From: a virus
IMG/VR virus record: IMGVR_UViG_3300035698_008165
Coordinates: 1 to 21,990 of that record
DNA length: 21,990 nt
Reading direction: 5' to 3' (one strand)
In this document: piece after piece, positions 15,688 through 21,990 of the stretch
How the letters are laid out: the number at the start of each line of letters is the position of its first letter
Numbering within the stretch: position 1 is the first letter of the stretch
The notes under the pieces: generated by a model
What the model saw: the letters and a program-made list of their open reading frames with translations, nothing else
Told to the model about the DNA's origin: nothing
The model's database searches: none
Position numbers and translations under genes: made by a program

Positions 15688-16613
15688 AAGTAATCATGCT
15701 ATCGACTATTGACTATGCGGGGTCAGGATATAAAACATTCCATGCAATAAAACGGCACACCGATATTGATATTAATTTATTCACAGGTAAGCCCGATAAT
15801 AATCTAAAGCATCCTATCCACAATTTAGTAGTCTCATCCAACCGCCCAGCCGTTCAGGGGCTTGTAAACGAGGCCGATATACTTCACTTTAAAGGCGATT
15901 GGCCGCCTGTAGATGGGTATTTAGGATTAGCTATCCCTGACAAGCCTATAATTATTACTGTTTCTGGATCGTTCTTTCGTAAAAAGGAACACGGAGGACT
16001 AGGGGCGTATAGCTGGGTTGATTACACCAGGGCAACTCTTAAAACGTCATTTGAAACCGATCTCTTATATCCTGAGTATTCTGATATATGGACTCCGCAT
16101 CCTATCGACTCAGATGAGAAGCCTAATATTTGGGAGCCTAAAGAAAGACCTTTATTCCTACATATACCTAGCACGGCAGCAAGGAAAGGAACCGTATTTG
16201 TACAAAAAGTGTTTGACGTATTAAAGCAATTAATTGATTGTGATGCGCAGATAATCCAGGGAGTTGATTTTCAAACAAGCCTCGAATTAAAGAAGAAATG
16301 CACGGTGTATTTCGATCAGTTCATGGTTGGATTCTATGGTAACTCAGCCCTTGAAGCAATGCAGTGGGGTATACCTGTTGTCAACTGGTTATCTCCAATG
16401 GCAATTAAGCAAGGCAAAGGACAGTTAAACGGATGTCCTATACTGAATCAGGATCAATCAGATCCTTATGAAACAGCAAAACAGGTCATACTGAAATTAA
16501 GAGATGGGAATAAGTGGAGTATGGAAACAAAAACATGGTGTGACAATATTCATGGTTATAAATCAATAGCAAAAAAATGGAAGCGTATATATGAACACTT
16601 ATTTAAAGGCTAA
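15684..16613 (+). CDS. Glycosyltransferase, GT-B fold (GT4-like)
   Basis: A 309-residue enzyme expected to move a sugar from a nucleotide donor to an acceptor. The N-terminal half is Rossmann-like, beginning MKVIMLSTIDYAGSGY, with HFKGDWPP near 68-75 and SGSFFRKKEHGG around 94-105. The C-terminal half has LHIPSTAARKGT (159-170), the usual start of the second domain, and GFYGNSALEAMQWGIPVV (216-233), where Glu224 falls in the donor-binding EX-type motif of GT4-like enzymes. It is somewhat short for GT4 (commonly 350-400). The PanD-like gene starts inside its 3' end, overlapping by 23 bases. Confidence 0.8.
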   Translation: MKVIMLSTIDYAGSGYKTFHAIKRHTDIDINLFTGKPDNNLKHPIHNLVVSSNRPAVQGLVNEADILHFKGDWPPVDGYLGLAIPDKPIIITVSGSFFRKKEHGGLGAYSWVDYTRATLKTSFETDLLYPEYSDIWTPHPIDSDEKPNIWEPKERPLFLHIPSTAARKGTVFVQKVFDVLKQLIDCDAQIIQGVDFQTSLELKKKCTVYFDQFMVGFYGNSALEAMQWGIPVVNWLSPMAIKQGKGQLNGCPILNQDQSDPYETAKQVILKLRDGNKWSMETKTWCDNIHGYKSIAKKWKRIYEHLFKG

Positions 16614-16893
16614 AACGACACTTAATATTACAGGATGCGAGGTTGAATATAAGGGTAGTCTTACACTTGACCAGGACTTAATGGATAAGCTCGGAGTAGT
16701 AACCGGGGAGCAGGTATTTGTTAATTCCAAATATGGAATGAGTCGCATAATGACATACTTAATTCCCGGAAAAAGAGGATCAGGAGCATGTGAAGTTAAC
16801 GGCGGAGCGGCTAATCATTTTGAGATAGGCGATACTGTTCACTTATTATTTTTCTCTCTATCAGATAAACCGATAAAATCTATCGTGTTATGA
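16591..16893 (+). CDS. panD: PanD-like pyruvoyl-dependent aspartate 1-decarboxylase
   Basis: The 100-residue protein aligns by eye along nearly its whole length with PanD, which turns L-aspartate into beta-alanine and CO2. Conserved are Lys8 (E. coli Lys9), the self-cleavage site Gly22-Ser23 in YKGS (E. coli Gly24-Ser25), whose serine becomes the pyruvoyl cofactor, the LDQD stretch (26-29), Arg52 and Tyr56 in SRIMTY (E. coli Arg54 and Tyr58), KRGSG (61-65) and VNGGAA (69-74). It lacks about 15-25 C-terminal residues of typical PanD (115-126 residues). It overlaps the glycosyltransferase by 23 bases and the ATP-grasp gene by ATGA. Beta-alanine could feed CoA synthesis, but the context suggests use in a glycan; that is inference. 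Confidence 0.85.
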   Translation: MNTYLKAKTTLNITGCEVEYKGSLTLDQDLMDKLGVVTGEQVFVNSKYGMSRIMTYLIPGKRGSGACEVNGGAANHFEIGDTVHLLFFSLSDKPIKSIVL

Positions 16894-17693
16894 CTACTCC
16901 TAACCGTGTACTGGTTGAGTCCCGATATGCTCAAACCAAACTAGGATATTATCCTGATATAATGAACCCTAAATCATTTTCAGAGCATGTGCTTAATAAT
17001 AAGATGTTCGTTAAAAATGACCTATTAGTTCAGACAACAGATAAGGTGGCTGTAAATGAGTATGTCAAAGATCATGGATTTGAGGAAATACTAATTGAGA
17101 ACTATCATATAACTGATGATCCTGATACGATTCCTTTTGATAAGCTACCTGATGAATATATAATAAAGCCCAATCAATTATCAGGTAGTCTGTTTCATAT
17201 TAAAGGAGTGTTTGATAGGGTTAAGGTAATTGCAACATGCAGAGTATGGCTCAAGGAAACTCATTACGGAAAGAGTAGATTCGTATGGTGTACATCTCAG
17301 ATAAAGCCTAAAATCATTGTTCAGAAACTTATCGATTCATGTCCTTTGGACTATAAGTTCCATATGATACATGGAAAATGTGCCTGGGTGGGAGTCTATA
17401 ACGCTGCACATATAGGGAGCCTTGACCGATCAAATACTAATTACGACCCAAACTGGAATAAGCTCCCATTCAGTTTACAGCAGCCTCTAGGCAAGGACGT
17501 GAGTAAGCCGATGAATTACGAACGGATGATAGAGATAGCCGAAAAGTTATCAGAGCCCTTCAATTATGTCAGGGTGGATCTGTATAACATCAAAGGCAGG
17601 ATATATTTTGGTGAACTAACTCACTACCCTAATTCAGGATCAGGAAAGTTCACTCCTGAAAGTTGGGATTATAAATTTGGTAAACTATTTTAG
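16890..17693 (+). CDS. TupA-like ATP-grasp ligase
   Basis: This 267-residue protein fits the TupA-like ATP-grasp family, named for a Bacillus teichuronopeptide gene and common in polysaccharide clusters. ATP-grasp enzymes join a carboxylate to an amine through an acyl phosphate. Seen are NPKSFSEH (26-33), DKVAVNEYV (51-59), LPDEYIIKPNQLSG (86-99; usual form LPxxFVLKxNHGSG, with Lys93), DYKFHMIHGK (154-163), YVRVDLYNIKGRIYFGELTH (226-245) and YPNSGSGKF (246-254), the last two holding the likely metal ligands. The His-Gly of the usual NHGSG is replaced by Gln-Leu. It follows the PanD-like gene by a 4-base overlap. The substrates are unknown; beta-alanine is an attractive candidate. Confidence 0.82.
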   Translation: MTTPNRVLVESRYAQTKLGYYPDIMNPKSFSEHVLNNKMFVKNDLLVQTTDKVAVNEYVKDHGFEEILIENYHITDDPDTIPFDKLPDEYIIKPNQLSGSLFHIKGVFDRVKVIATCRVWLKETHYGKSRFVWCTSQIKPKIIVQKLIDSCPLDYKFHMIHGKCAWVGVYNAAHIGSLDRSNTNYDPNWNKLPFSLQQPLGKDVSKPMNYERMIEIAEKLSEPFNYVRVDLYNIKGRIYFGELTHYPNSGSGKFTPESWDYKFGKLF

Positions 17694-17695
17694 GT

Positions 17696-18571
17696 ATGAT
17701 AAAAGTATTAGTTACAGGAGTTGCAGGCTTTATTGGCAGTCACATTGCAGAGGAGTTGATACGCAGGGATGTTGTAGTAATAGGGCTGGATGATTTATCG
17801 GCAGGGTATGAAAGTAATATCCCTGAGGGAGTTATATTCTTACAAGCCGATTTATATAAGACAAATCAATGGTCTCATATGCTTAAAGGCGTTGACGCTG
17901 TATTTCATAACGCTGCATCAAAGAAAAACGTATGTCTGAAAGATCCTGCCAGGGATATGAAAGTTAACGGTATCGGAACTTATAGACTGCTAAGAGCATG
18001 TGTTGATAATAATGTTAGTAAGTTTATTCATGCCTCAACTGGATCAGTTTATGGCGAAGTTGATGGAAGGATAACCGAGGACACCCCAAGAAACCCAGTA
18101 AGCATCTACGGAATTAGCAAAATGTCTGGGGAGAATTATGTTCAGTACTTCCATAAATTCGAAGGACTTAACACAACCGTTCTCAGGTACTTTCATGTTT
18201 ACGGCGAAAGGCAGGAAAGTAGTCAGGATACAGGCGGAGTAGTTGCTATTTTCAAAAGGAAAGTACAGGCCCAGGAACCGATTACTATACATGGAGACGG
18301 TACACAAAAGAGGGTCTTTACTCATGTCTCTGATATTGTCAAGGCTAATATACAGTCATGGCACGAGTCGAAATCTGAAGGTAAGATTTATAATTGTGCT
18401 TCAGGTAAACAGACATCAGTAATTGAGTTAGCTGATTTACTAGGAGTAAAATATAATAAGAAAATTAGATACAAATATACAAACTCACTCCCCGGAGACA
18501 TTTATAATTTTGATGTTGATAATTCAAAGATCATGGAATTAGGAGTTACATTCAGACCAATAGAATTATGA
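17696..18571 (+). CDS. NAD-dependent sugar-nucleotide epimerase/dehydratase
   Basis: An extended short-chain dehydrogenase/reductase of 291 residues that would interconvert a nucleotide sugar, such as a UDP-hexose 4-epimerase. The dinucleotide-binding loop is TGVAGFIGS (7-15), with Asp32-Asp33 expected to bind the NAD ribose. Catalytic residues are Ser/Thr in HASTGSVYG (112-120) and Tyr138 and Lys142 in YGISK. Substrate-side motifs are RYFHVYGERQ (164-173) and GDGTQKRVFTHVSDIV (200-215). Length is slightly below the usual 310-340. Epimerase versus dehydratase cannot be decided by eye. It lies 2 bases after the ATP-grasp gene and overlaps the next gene by ATGA. Confidence 0.88.
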   Translation: MIKVLVTGVAGFIGSHIAEELIRRDVVVIGLDDLSAGYESNIPEGVIFLQADLYKTNQWSHMLKGVDAVFHNAASKKNVCLKDPARDMKVNGIGTYRLLRACVDNNVSKFIHASTGSVYGEVDGRITEDTPRNPVSIYGISKMSGENYVQYFHKFEGLNTTVLRYFHVYGERQESSQDTGGVVAIFKRKVQAQEPITIHGDGTQKRVFTHVSDIVKANIQSWHESKSEGKIYNCASGKQTSVIELADLLGVKYNKKIRYKYTNSLPGDIYNFDVDNSKIMELGVTFRPIEL

Positions 18572-19293
18572 AAATACTTGCCGTAGCATTCGCCTATAAT
18601 GAAATGAAGTTGATCCCAAGCTTTGTGAAATATTACAGAGATCAGGGGTGTGATATATTTGTTCTGGATAATCATTCATCAGATGGAACCAGCGAATGGC
18701 TTACCGAGAATAATGTAAGAACAGAAGTTTGTCCTACAGGTGGAATGTTTCACCTACTGAAGTTACAAAAAGGATTAGTCGATGAAATAAACAGATCAAA
18801 ACCTGACTGGGTAGTTTATACCGGGATTGATATATTCTATTCCTTTAACTCGACTATCAGAAAAACTATCGAAAGGGCTGACAAGAACGGCTATAACATG
18901 ATAGGAGTTCAACATTATAACATGCATAATACAGGGGAGCCGCCAGCATATCCTTTGCACGAAAACTATTTCCATGCACGAAAAGGTAATAGGCTTTATA
19001 TGATAAGTAAGTTTCAGGATCCGTTTGGATTTGAGGCCGATTCTATCCAGATCAAAGGGAGAAAGATATTTGAAGCTAAAGGGGTACTTGTTAATTATGG
19101 TAACTGCAAGCCAGCTGGTGAAAGAGAGGATACATTTAAACGAAGGAGAAAGGCATGGAATGCAGGGCTGGACAGGAACTATGGAGTACATTACATAGAG
19201 GGCCATAAAAGGGGCTGGATATGGAGAAGGGACGAGTTAATTGACATCAGGAAAACAGAAGATTATAAATACATACAAAAGATTAGAATATGA
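18568..19293 (+). CDS. GT2-like glycosyltransferase, atypical DxD
   Basis: A 241-residue GT-A-like protein. The N-terminus MKILAVAFAYNE (1-12) and VLDNHSSDGTSEWL (32-45) are typical of GT2 nucleotide-sugar binding. The metal-binding position reads TGIDIF (85-90), with a single Asp88 rather than a full DxD. The C-terminal region (GEREDTFKRRRKAW, about 184-197, then HKRGWIWRRDEL) is Arg-rich. Similar proteins occur in polysaccharide and phage clusters. It may work without the standard metal site, or use Asp88 alone. It is linked to its neighbours by ATGA on both sides. Confidence 0.72.
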   Translation: MKILAVAFAYNEMKLIPSFVKYYRDQGCDIFVLDNHSSDGTSEWLTENNVRTEVCPTGGMFHLLKLQKGLVDEINRSKPDWVVYTGIDIFYSFNSTIRKTIERADKNGYNMIGVQHYNMHNTGEPPAYPLHENYFHARKGNRLYMISKFQDPFGFEADSIQIKGRKIFEAKGVLVNYGNCKPAGEREDTFKRRRKAWNAGLDRNYGVHYIEGHKRGWIWRRDELIDIRKTEDYKYIQKIRI

Positions 19294-20048
19294 TTGCACT
19301 GATTACGCCGACCGGAGCCCGAAAGTCTCAATTTGAATTATGTAAACGATGGATGAATAGACAAACATATCAAGGCGAAGTGGTCTGGATAATAGTAGAT
19401 GACGCACTCCCCTCGACAATACAAGATGACGGTTACGTATTTATGAAACGCTGGACAATCGTTAAAATCTACCCTACTCCTGTATGGTCAGGAAAGAACA
19501 CTCAGGCTAGAAATATAAAGGCCGGGATTGATTATGTTAAAAAGACTTACACGAAAGACGACATTGAGGCTATATTTATTATCGAAGATGACGACTATTA
19601 TAAGCCCGTTTACCTTGAGCGAATGATGGCCCGAATGGGTGATTATGATCTACTGGGAGAAACCAACACGATATATTATAATGTTCAGTGGCGAAGGTTT
19701 ATTACTAACCCAAACCGGCATCATGCAAGCCTGTTTCAGACAGCATTTACTTATGATTTCATTCCAACATTTGAGCTTTGTTATCCTGATAAATTCATAG
19801 ATGCCAAGGCGTGGAAATTAGGTAAGAACAAACATCTGTTTTTTGAGGACTTCTTATCGCTGGGCATGAAAGGGATGCCAGGAAGGGGCGGAATAGGAGC
19901 AGGCCACAGACTTGCAATGGCTATGTCGAATGACTTATCAATGAATTTTTTAACAAAACATATAGGAAAAGATGCAAAATTCTATCAAGGATATTACAGC
20001 AATAGTAGTAAGCCACAACACTCGAGATTTACTACAAAACGCCATTAA
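19290..20048 (+). CDS. GT-A-like glycosyltransferase (GT2 type)
   Basis: A 252-residue enzyme starting MIALITPTGARKSQFELCKR, then WIIVDDALP (33-41), the usual nucleotide-binding strand. The metal-binding motif is FIIEDDDYY (96-104), a good DxD. The end of the protein contains GRGGIGAGHR (198-207) and a Lys- and His-rich tail. The last 77 bases overlap the following gene, which is read in another frame. The donor and acceptor are unknown. Confidence 0.75.
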   Translation: MIALITPTGARKSQFELCKRWMNRQTYQGEVVWIIVDDALPSTIQDDGYVFMKRWTIVKIYPTPVWSGKNTQARNIKAGIDYVKKTYTKDDIEAIFIIEDDDYYKPVYLERMMARMGDYDLLGETNTIYYNVQWRRFITNPNRHHASLFQTAFTYDFIPTFELCYPDKFIDAKAWKLGKNKHLFFEDFLSLGMKGMPGRGGIGAGHRLAMAMSNDLSMNFLTKHIGKDAKFYQGYYSNSSKPQHSRFTTKRH

Positions 20049-20679
20049 ATCTGTCAGGAAATTCCACCCTGATATGAAGATCATGATAATTGACGGCTCG
20101 GATAAAACTGATCCATGCTACTCATACGCAATATCATTGGCTTCAGATGTTACAGATGTTTACCCGTGTGGCTATAATATAGGACACGGTAGAGGGATGC
20201 ATATGGGAATTAAGGAATGTGAAACTAAGTTTGCTCTGATATTTGATTCAGATATAGTGATGCTTAAAAGCCCTGTACAGAAGATGCTTGATATGATGGA
20301 GCCAGATACTTATGGAGTCGGGTATCTGGAAAAGTCTGCATATGACGGTTATGAATACGGGGCTAAGCCACAGCATAAAAATCAGCCTTTTATGTACATG
20401 CTACATCCTTTTTTCCATCTATTACAGATCTCAGAGTATTATAAGTTCGCTCCTTATGTTCACCACGGGGCCCCTTGTTTTAAGGCTGCTCGGGATATTC
20501 ATTTGAAAGGATTGACTGATAAAATAATCAAACGGTTTCCGGGATTAGGACATACTCATGGTAAAGGATTTGTTTGGTCAGCCGTTCCCGGCGAATGGAT
20601 TAAACACGATACAGCCGGGACCAGAAAGTCAAGAGTTAAAAGAGGCAAACAAGAAATCGAACAGGGATGGGAATTATAG
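19972..20679 (+). CDS. GT2-like glycosyltransferase
   Basis: A 235-residue protein with a GT-A fold signature: ITAIVVSHNTRDLLQNAIKS (8-27) is the classic GT2 N-terminus, MIIDGSDKTD (38-47) the nucleotide-binding segment, YNIGHGRGMHMGI (68-80) and ALIFDSDIVML (88-98) with DSD as DxD. GHTHGKG (193-199) and HDTAGTR (212-218) are frequent in related phage GTs. The only ATG giving the conserved N-terminal strand is at 19972, inside the previous gene, making a 77-base overlap; no later ATG, GTG or TTG preserves that strand. The next gene overlaps by 13 bases. Confidence 0.78.
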   Translation: MQNSIKDITAIVVSHNTRDLLQNAIKSVRKFHPDMKIMIIDGSDKTDPCYSYAISLASDVTDVYPCGYNIGHGRGMHMGIKECETKFALIFDSDIVMLKSPVQKMLDMMEPDTYGVGYLEKSAYDGYEYGAKPQHKNQPFMYMLHPFFHLLQISEYYKFAPYVHHGAPCFKAARDIHLKGLTDKIIKRFPGLGHTHGKGFVWSAVPGEWIKHDTAGTRKSRVKRGKQEIEQGWEL

Positions 20680-21176
20680 CAGTACTTGGTATTGGCCCTT
20701 CAAAGGATTTATTCAAACCTGACGGCTTTGATAAGGTGATCGGAGTCAACGATATTTGGAGATTCTACGAAACCGATGTGATAGTCTGCCTAGATAAGAC
20801 TAAGGCATTTACTCCTGATCGGTTAAAGGTTATCAATAACAGCAAACCTGAGGCGTTCTATTCTCAAATAGTGAACTGGGATACTCGCAGCGATTTTGTT
20901 AAGCTTAATATCAAACCTGGATACCCTGACGGAGCGTGCATACTTGAGCCGTACGTTATGGTAAAGTCATTCTTTAGTCCATACGTTGCTTGTCAGGTAG
21001 CATTCTGGTATTACGGGGCCACTGAAATACACTTATTTGGCGTTGATATGACTAATCATCCACACCTTAACGGTACTCTCTGCGCTAAGATTAAGATACA
21101 CTTTCAGCATCTCAGAACAGCACTCAAGAATAAAGGATGTGAAGTGGTAGTACATGGGGGCGGGATACTAAAATAA
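20667..21176 (+). CDS. Rossmann-like protein of phage glycan clusters
   Basis: This 169-residue protein has a nucleotide-binding-like start (IIAVLGIGPS, 3-12), an IGVNDIWRF segment, IVCLDKTKAF (39-48) and a C-terminal GATEIHLFGVDMTNHPH (about 117-133). Together these resemble the MAF/DUF115-like or sialyltransferase-like Rossmann proteins often found next to glycosyltransferases in phages and polysaccharide loci. It could be a further sugar transferase. It overlaps the preceding GT by 13 bases and is the last gene of the cluster; a new promoter starts at its stop codon. Confidence 0.62.
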   Translation: MGIIAVLGIGPSKDLFKPDGFDKVIGVNDIWRFYETDVIVCLDKTKAFTPDRLKVINNSKPEAFYSQIVNWDTRSDFVKLNIKPGYPDGACILEPYVMVKSFFSPYVACQVAFWYYGATEIHLFGVDMTNHPHLNGTLCAKIKIHFQHLRTALKNKGCEVVVHGGGILK

Positions 21177-21177
21177 A

Positions 21178-21209
21178 TTTGCTTTATTCATTTTCTCTTT
21201 ATATATTTG
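21178..21209 (+). promoter_or_regulatory. Bacteroidota-type promoter P3
   Basis: TTTG at 21178-21181, a 20-nt spacer and TATATTTG at 21202-21209 match the -33 and -7 elements well. Transcription would begin near 21214-21216, leaving a leader of about 110 nt before the ATG at 21324. It is the best-formed promoter in the window and lies immediately after the last gene of the glycan cluster, so it likely drives a separately timed unit starting with the gene at 21324. Confidence 0.7.
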
Positions 21210-21219
21210 TCTTAGCTAA

Positions 21220-21310
21220 CGTTCAAAATGGGAAAATTATGAAACATAAAGCCTTAGTAGATGTAATGCAGATTCCCATCTGGTTAGCCATTACATTGAA
21301 CGGGCTTTTT
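21220..21310 (+). promoter_or_regulatory. Structured leader with possible attenuator
   Basis: Several arms can pair between the P3 start and the gene at 21324. CGTTCAA (21220-21226) pairs with TTGAACG (21296-21302); TGTAATG (21262-21268) pairs with CATTACA (21289-21295); AGAT (21270-21273) pairs with ATCT (21278-21281); and AAAGCC (21248-21253) pairs with GGCTTT (21303-21308), ending in a T-tract at 21306-21310. The outer CGTTCAA/TTGAACG stem and the AAAGCC/GGCTTT stem compete for position 21302-21303, so two alternative folds are possible, one terminator-like. This could be an attenuator or RNA-based control element. Energy was not calculated. Confidence 0.4.
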
Positions 21311-21319
21311 AATTCATAA
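21239..21319 (+). CDS. Possible 26-aa leader peptide
   Basis: An ATG at 21239 opens a 26-codon frame ending at TAA 21317-21319, five bases before the ATG of the next gene. It lies wholly inside the structured leader after P3 and covers the pairing arms. The product (ending WLAITLNGLFNS) is hydrophobic. A leader peptide whose translation shapes the RNA fold would sit just here, but an ORF this short can arise by chance. Confidence 0.25.
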   Translation: MKHKALVDVMQIPIWLAITLNGLFNS

Positions 21320-21323
21320 AATT

Positions 21324-21920
21324 ATGGCAACGCAAAAATCAGTTGAAGTAAAAGAATTTAGTATTAGAGAAGTGGTAATTCCTATCACAAGTATTTCTCC
21401 ATTGATAGTTCACAAATGGAGTGAAAAAGCAAAAAGAGAAATGGCCGACAAACAGGCTGGTAAGGCTAAGAACAAAAAGCATGCTATTCGTAATCCAGAA
21501 GAAGATTACAATCAGGCAAGGCATATAAGCCCGCAGGGATGGGATGGATTTCCGGCCGCAGGATTTAAGGCTGCAATGACTCGTGGCGCAAAGATAATAG
21601 GCATGGTTATGAAAGATACCCAGACGGCTTTCTTTATAAATGCAGATTGTGAAGAAACACAACTTGTTAAGATAAAAGGGGATTCAAGAATGCGTACAGA
21701 TATGGTGCGTGTCGGTATGGGATCTGCTGACATTCGTTACAGGCCTGAGTATTTGAATTGGGATGCTGAGCTATCTATCGAATTCAATGAAGGTGTTATA
21801 AGCCTTGACCAGATTTATCAACTCGTAAAAGCTGCCGGTTATGGTTGCGGAATAGGTGAAATGAGACCTGAGAAAGGTAAATTCAATTATGGTCGTTTCG
21901 AGTTAGTTGAAACCAAATAA
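21324..21920 (+). CDS. Conserved-looking phage protein, 198 aa
   Basis: A 198-residue protein, first gene of the unit driven by P3. The N-terminal half has VVIPITSISPLIVHKWSEKAK (17-37), a Lys-rich region and GWDGFPAAGFKAAM (72-85); the C-terminal half has MRTDMVRVG (123-131), ADIRYRPEYLNWDAEL (135-150) and a Gly-rich end, AGYGCGIGEMRPEKGKFNYG (171-190). I recall similar proteins from early or nonstructural regions of other phages, function unknown. The Gly-rich loop near the C-terminus recalls RAMP-type RNA-binding folds, but that link is a guess. The ATG follows an A-rich stretch (aattcataaaatt). Confidence 0.7.
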   Translation: MATQKSVEVKEFSIREVVIPITSISPLIVHKWSEKAKREMADKQAGKAKNKKHAIRNPEEDYNQARHISPQGWDGFPAAGFKAAMTRGAKIIGMVMKDTQTAFFINADCEETQLVKIKGDSRMRTDMVRVGMGSADIRYRPEYLNWDAELSIEFNEGVISLDQIYQLVKAAGYGCGIGEMRPEKGKFNYGRFELVETK

Positions 21921-21929
21921 ATATTTGAG

Positions 21930-21990
21930 ATGGAAAACAAATTATATTCCTGGAAATTGAAAGGGTTAGCCAAAGGGGTTAACCCTGAAG
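21930..21990 (+). CDS. Gene truncated by the window end (partial)
   Basis: An ATG at 21930, nine bases after the previous stop, opens a frame that runs off the window after 20 codons (MENKLYSWKLKGLAKGVNPE). The aromatic and basic start followed by a turn is not enough to identify it. Its place directly downstream of the 21324 gene suggests the same operon. Confidence 0.55.
   Translation, partial: MENKLYSWKLKGLAKGVNPE

Noticed and set aside
1-21990. CRISPR array, tRNA genes or insertion sequences
   Set aside because: No regularly spaced long repeats, no cloverleaf-like sequence, and no transposase-like protein or terminal inverted repeats were noticed.

Overview
The window is a contiguous stretch of a tailed double-stranded DNA phage (or prophage). 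Every convincing gene is on the + strand, packed with ATGA or short overlaps. The host is most likely a member of the Bacteroidota: the promoters that can be read have the TTG/TTTG + about 20 nt + TAnnTTTG form of that phylum, genes are preceded by A-rich leaders instead of Shine-Dalgarno sequences, and a fibre-like protein carries a Fibrobacter succinogenes major (FISUMP) domain. No tRNA, rRNA, CRISPR array, insertion sequence or integrase was seen.

Layout. (1) 1-1302: end of an upstream gene, then four small unassigned ORFs, one a probable two-helix membrane protein. (2) 1289-1411: a control region with a promoter, an intrinsic terminator and a second promoter overlapping the terminator's T-tract, plus three copies of ATTGATTA. 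(3) 1412-3632: packaging block with a phospholipase D/HKD-type protein, terminase small subunit and terminase large subunit. (4) 3623-12680: virion and tail genes mixed with small unknown ORFs. They include a beta-rich structural protein (4596), neck/tail-completion candidates (5374, 5811), a tail protein (6704), a lectin-like adhesin with FISUMP and DUF1566-like halves (8019), a GNVGIGT-repeat fibre protein (9749) and an 805-aa tail hub/fibre protein (10263). No portal or major capsid gene is recognisable between terminase and tail, so the head module must be elsewhere. (5) 12683-15460: TP901-type tape measure protein. (6) 15457-21176: a coupled cluster running straight on from the tape measure gene: small ORF, GT-B glycosyltransferase, PanD-like aspartate 1-decarboxylase, TupA-type ATP-grasp ligase, NAD-dependent sugar-nucleotide epimerase/dehydratase, three GT-A-like glycosyltransferases and a Rossmann-like protein. 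(7) 21178-21990: a near-consensus promoter, a structured leader and two genes of a new transcription unit.

The most interesting point is the cluster in (6). The PanD homologue keeps the Gly-Ser self-cleavage site and the catalytic Lys, Arg and Tyr. It overlaps the ATP-grasp gene by 4 nt, and sugar-activating and sugar-transferring enzymes flank the pair. My inference is a phage pathway that builds a glycan and may amidate it with beta-alanine (or another amine), either on the virion, since the genes follow tail genes without a break, or on the host surface. The chemistry and target are inferred, not seen. All calls come from reading motifs by eye, without database searches.
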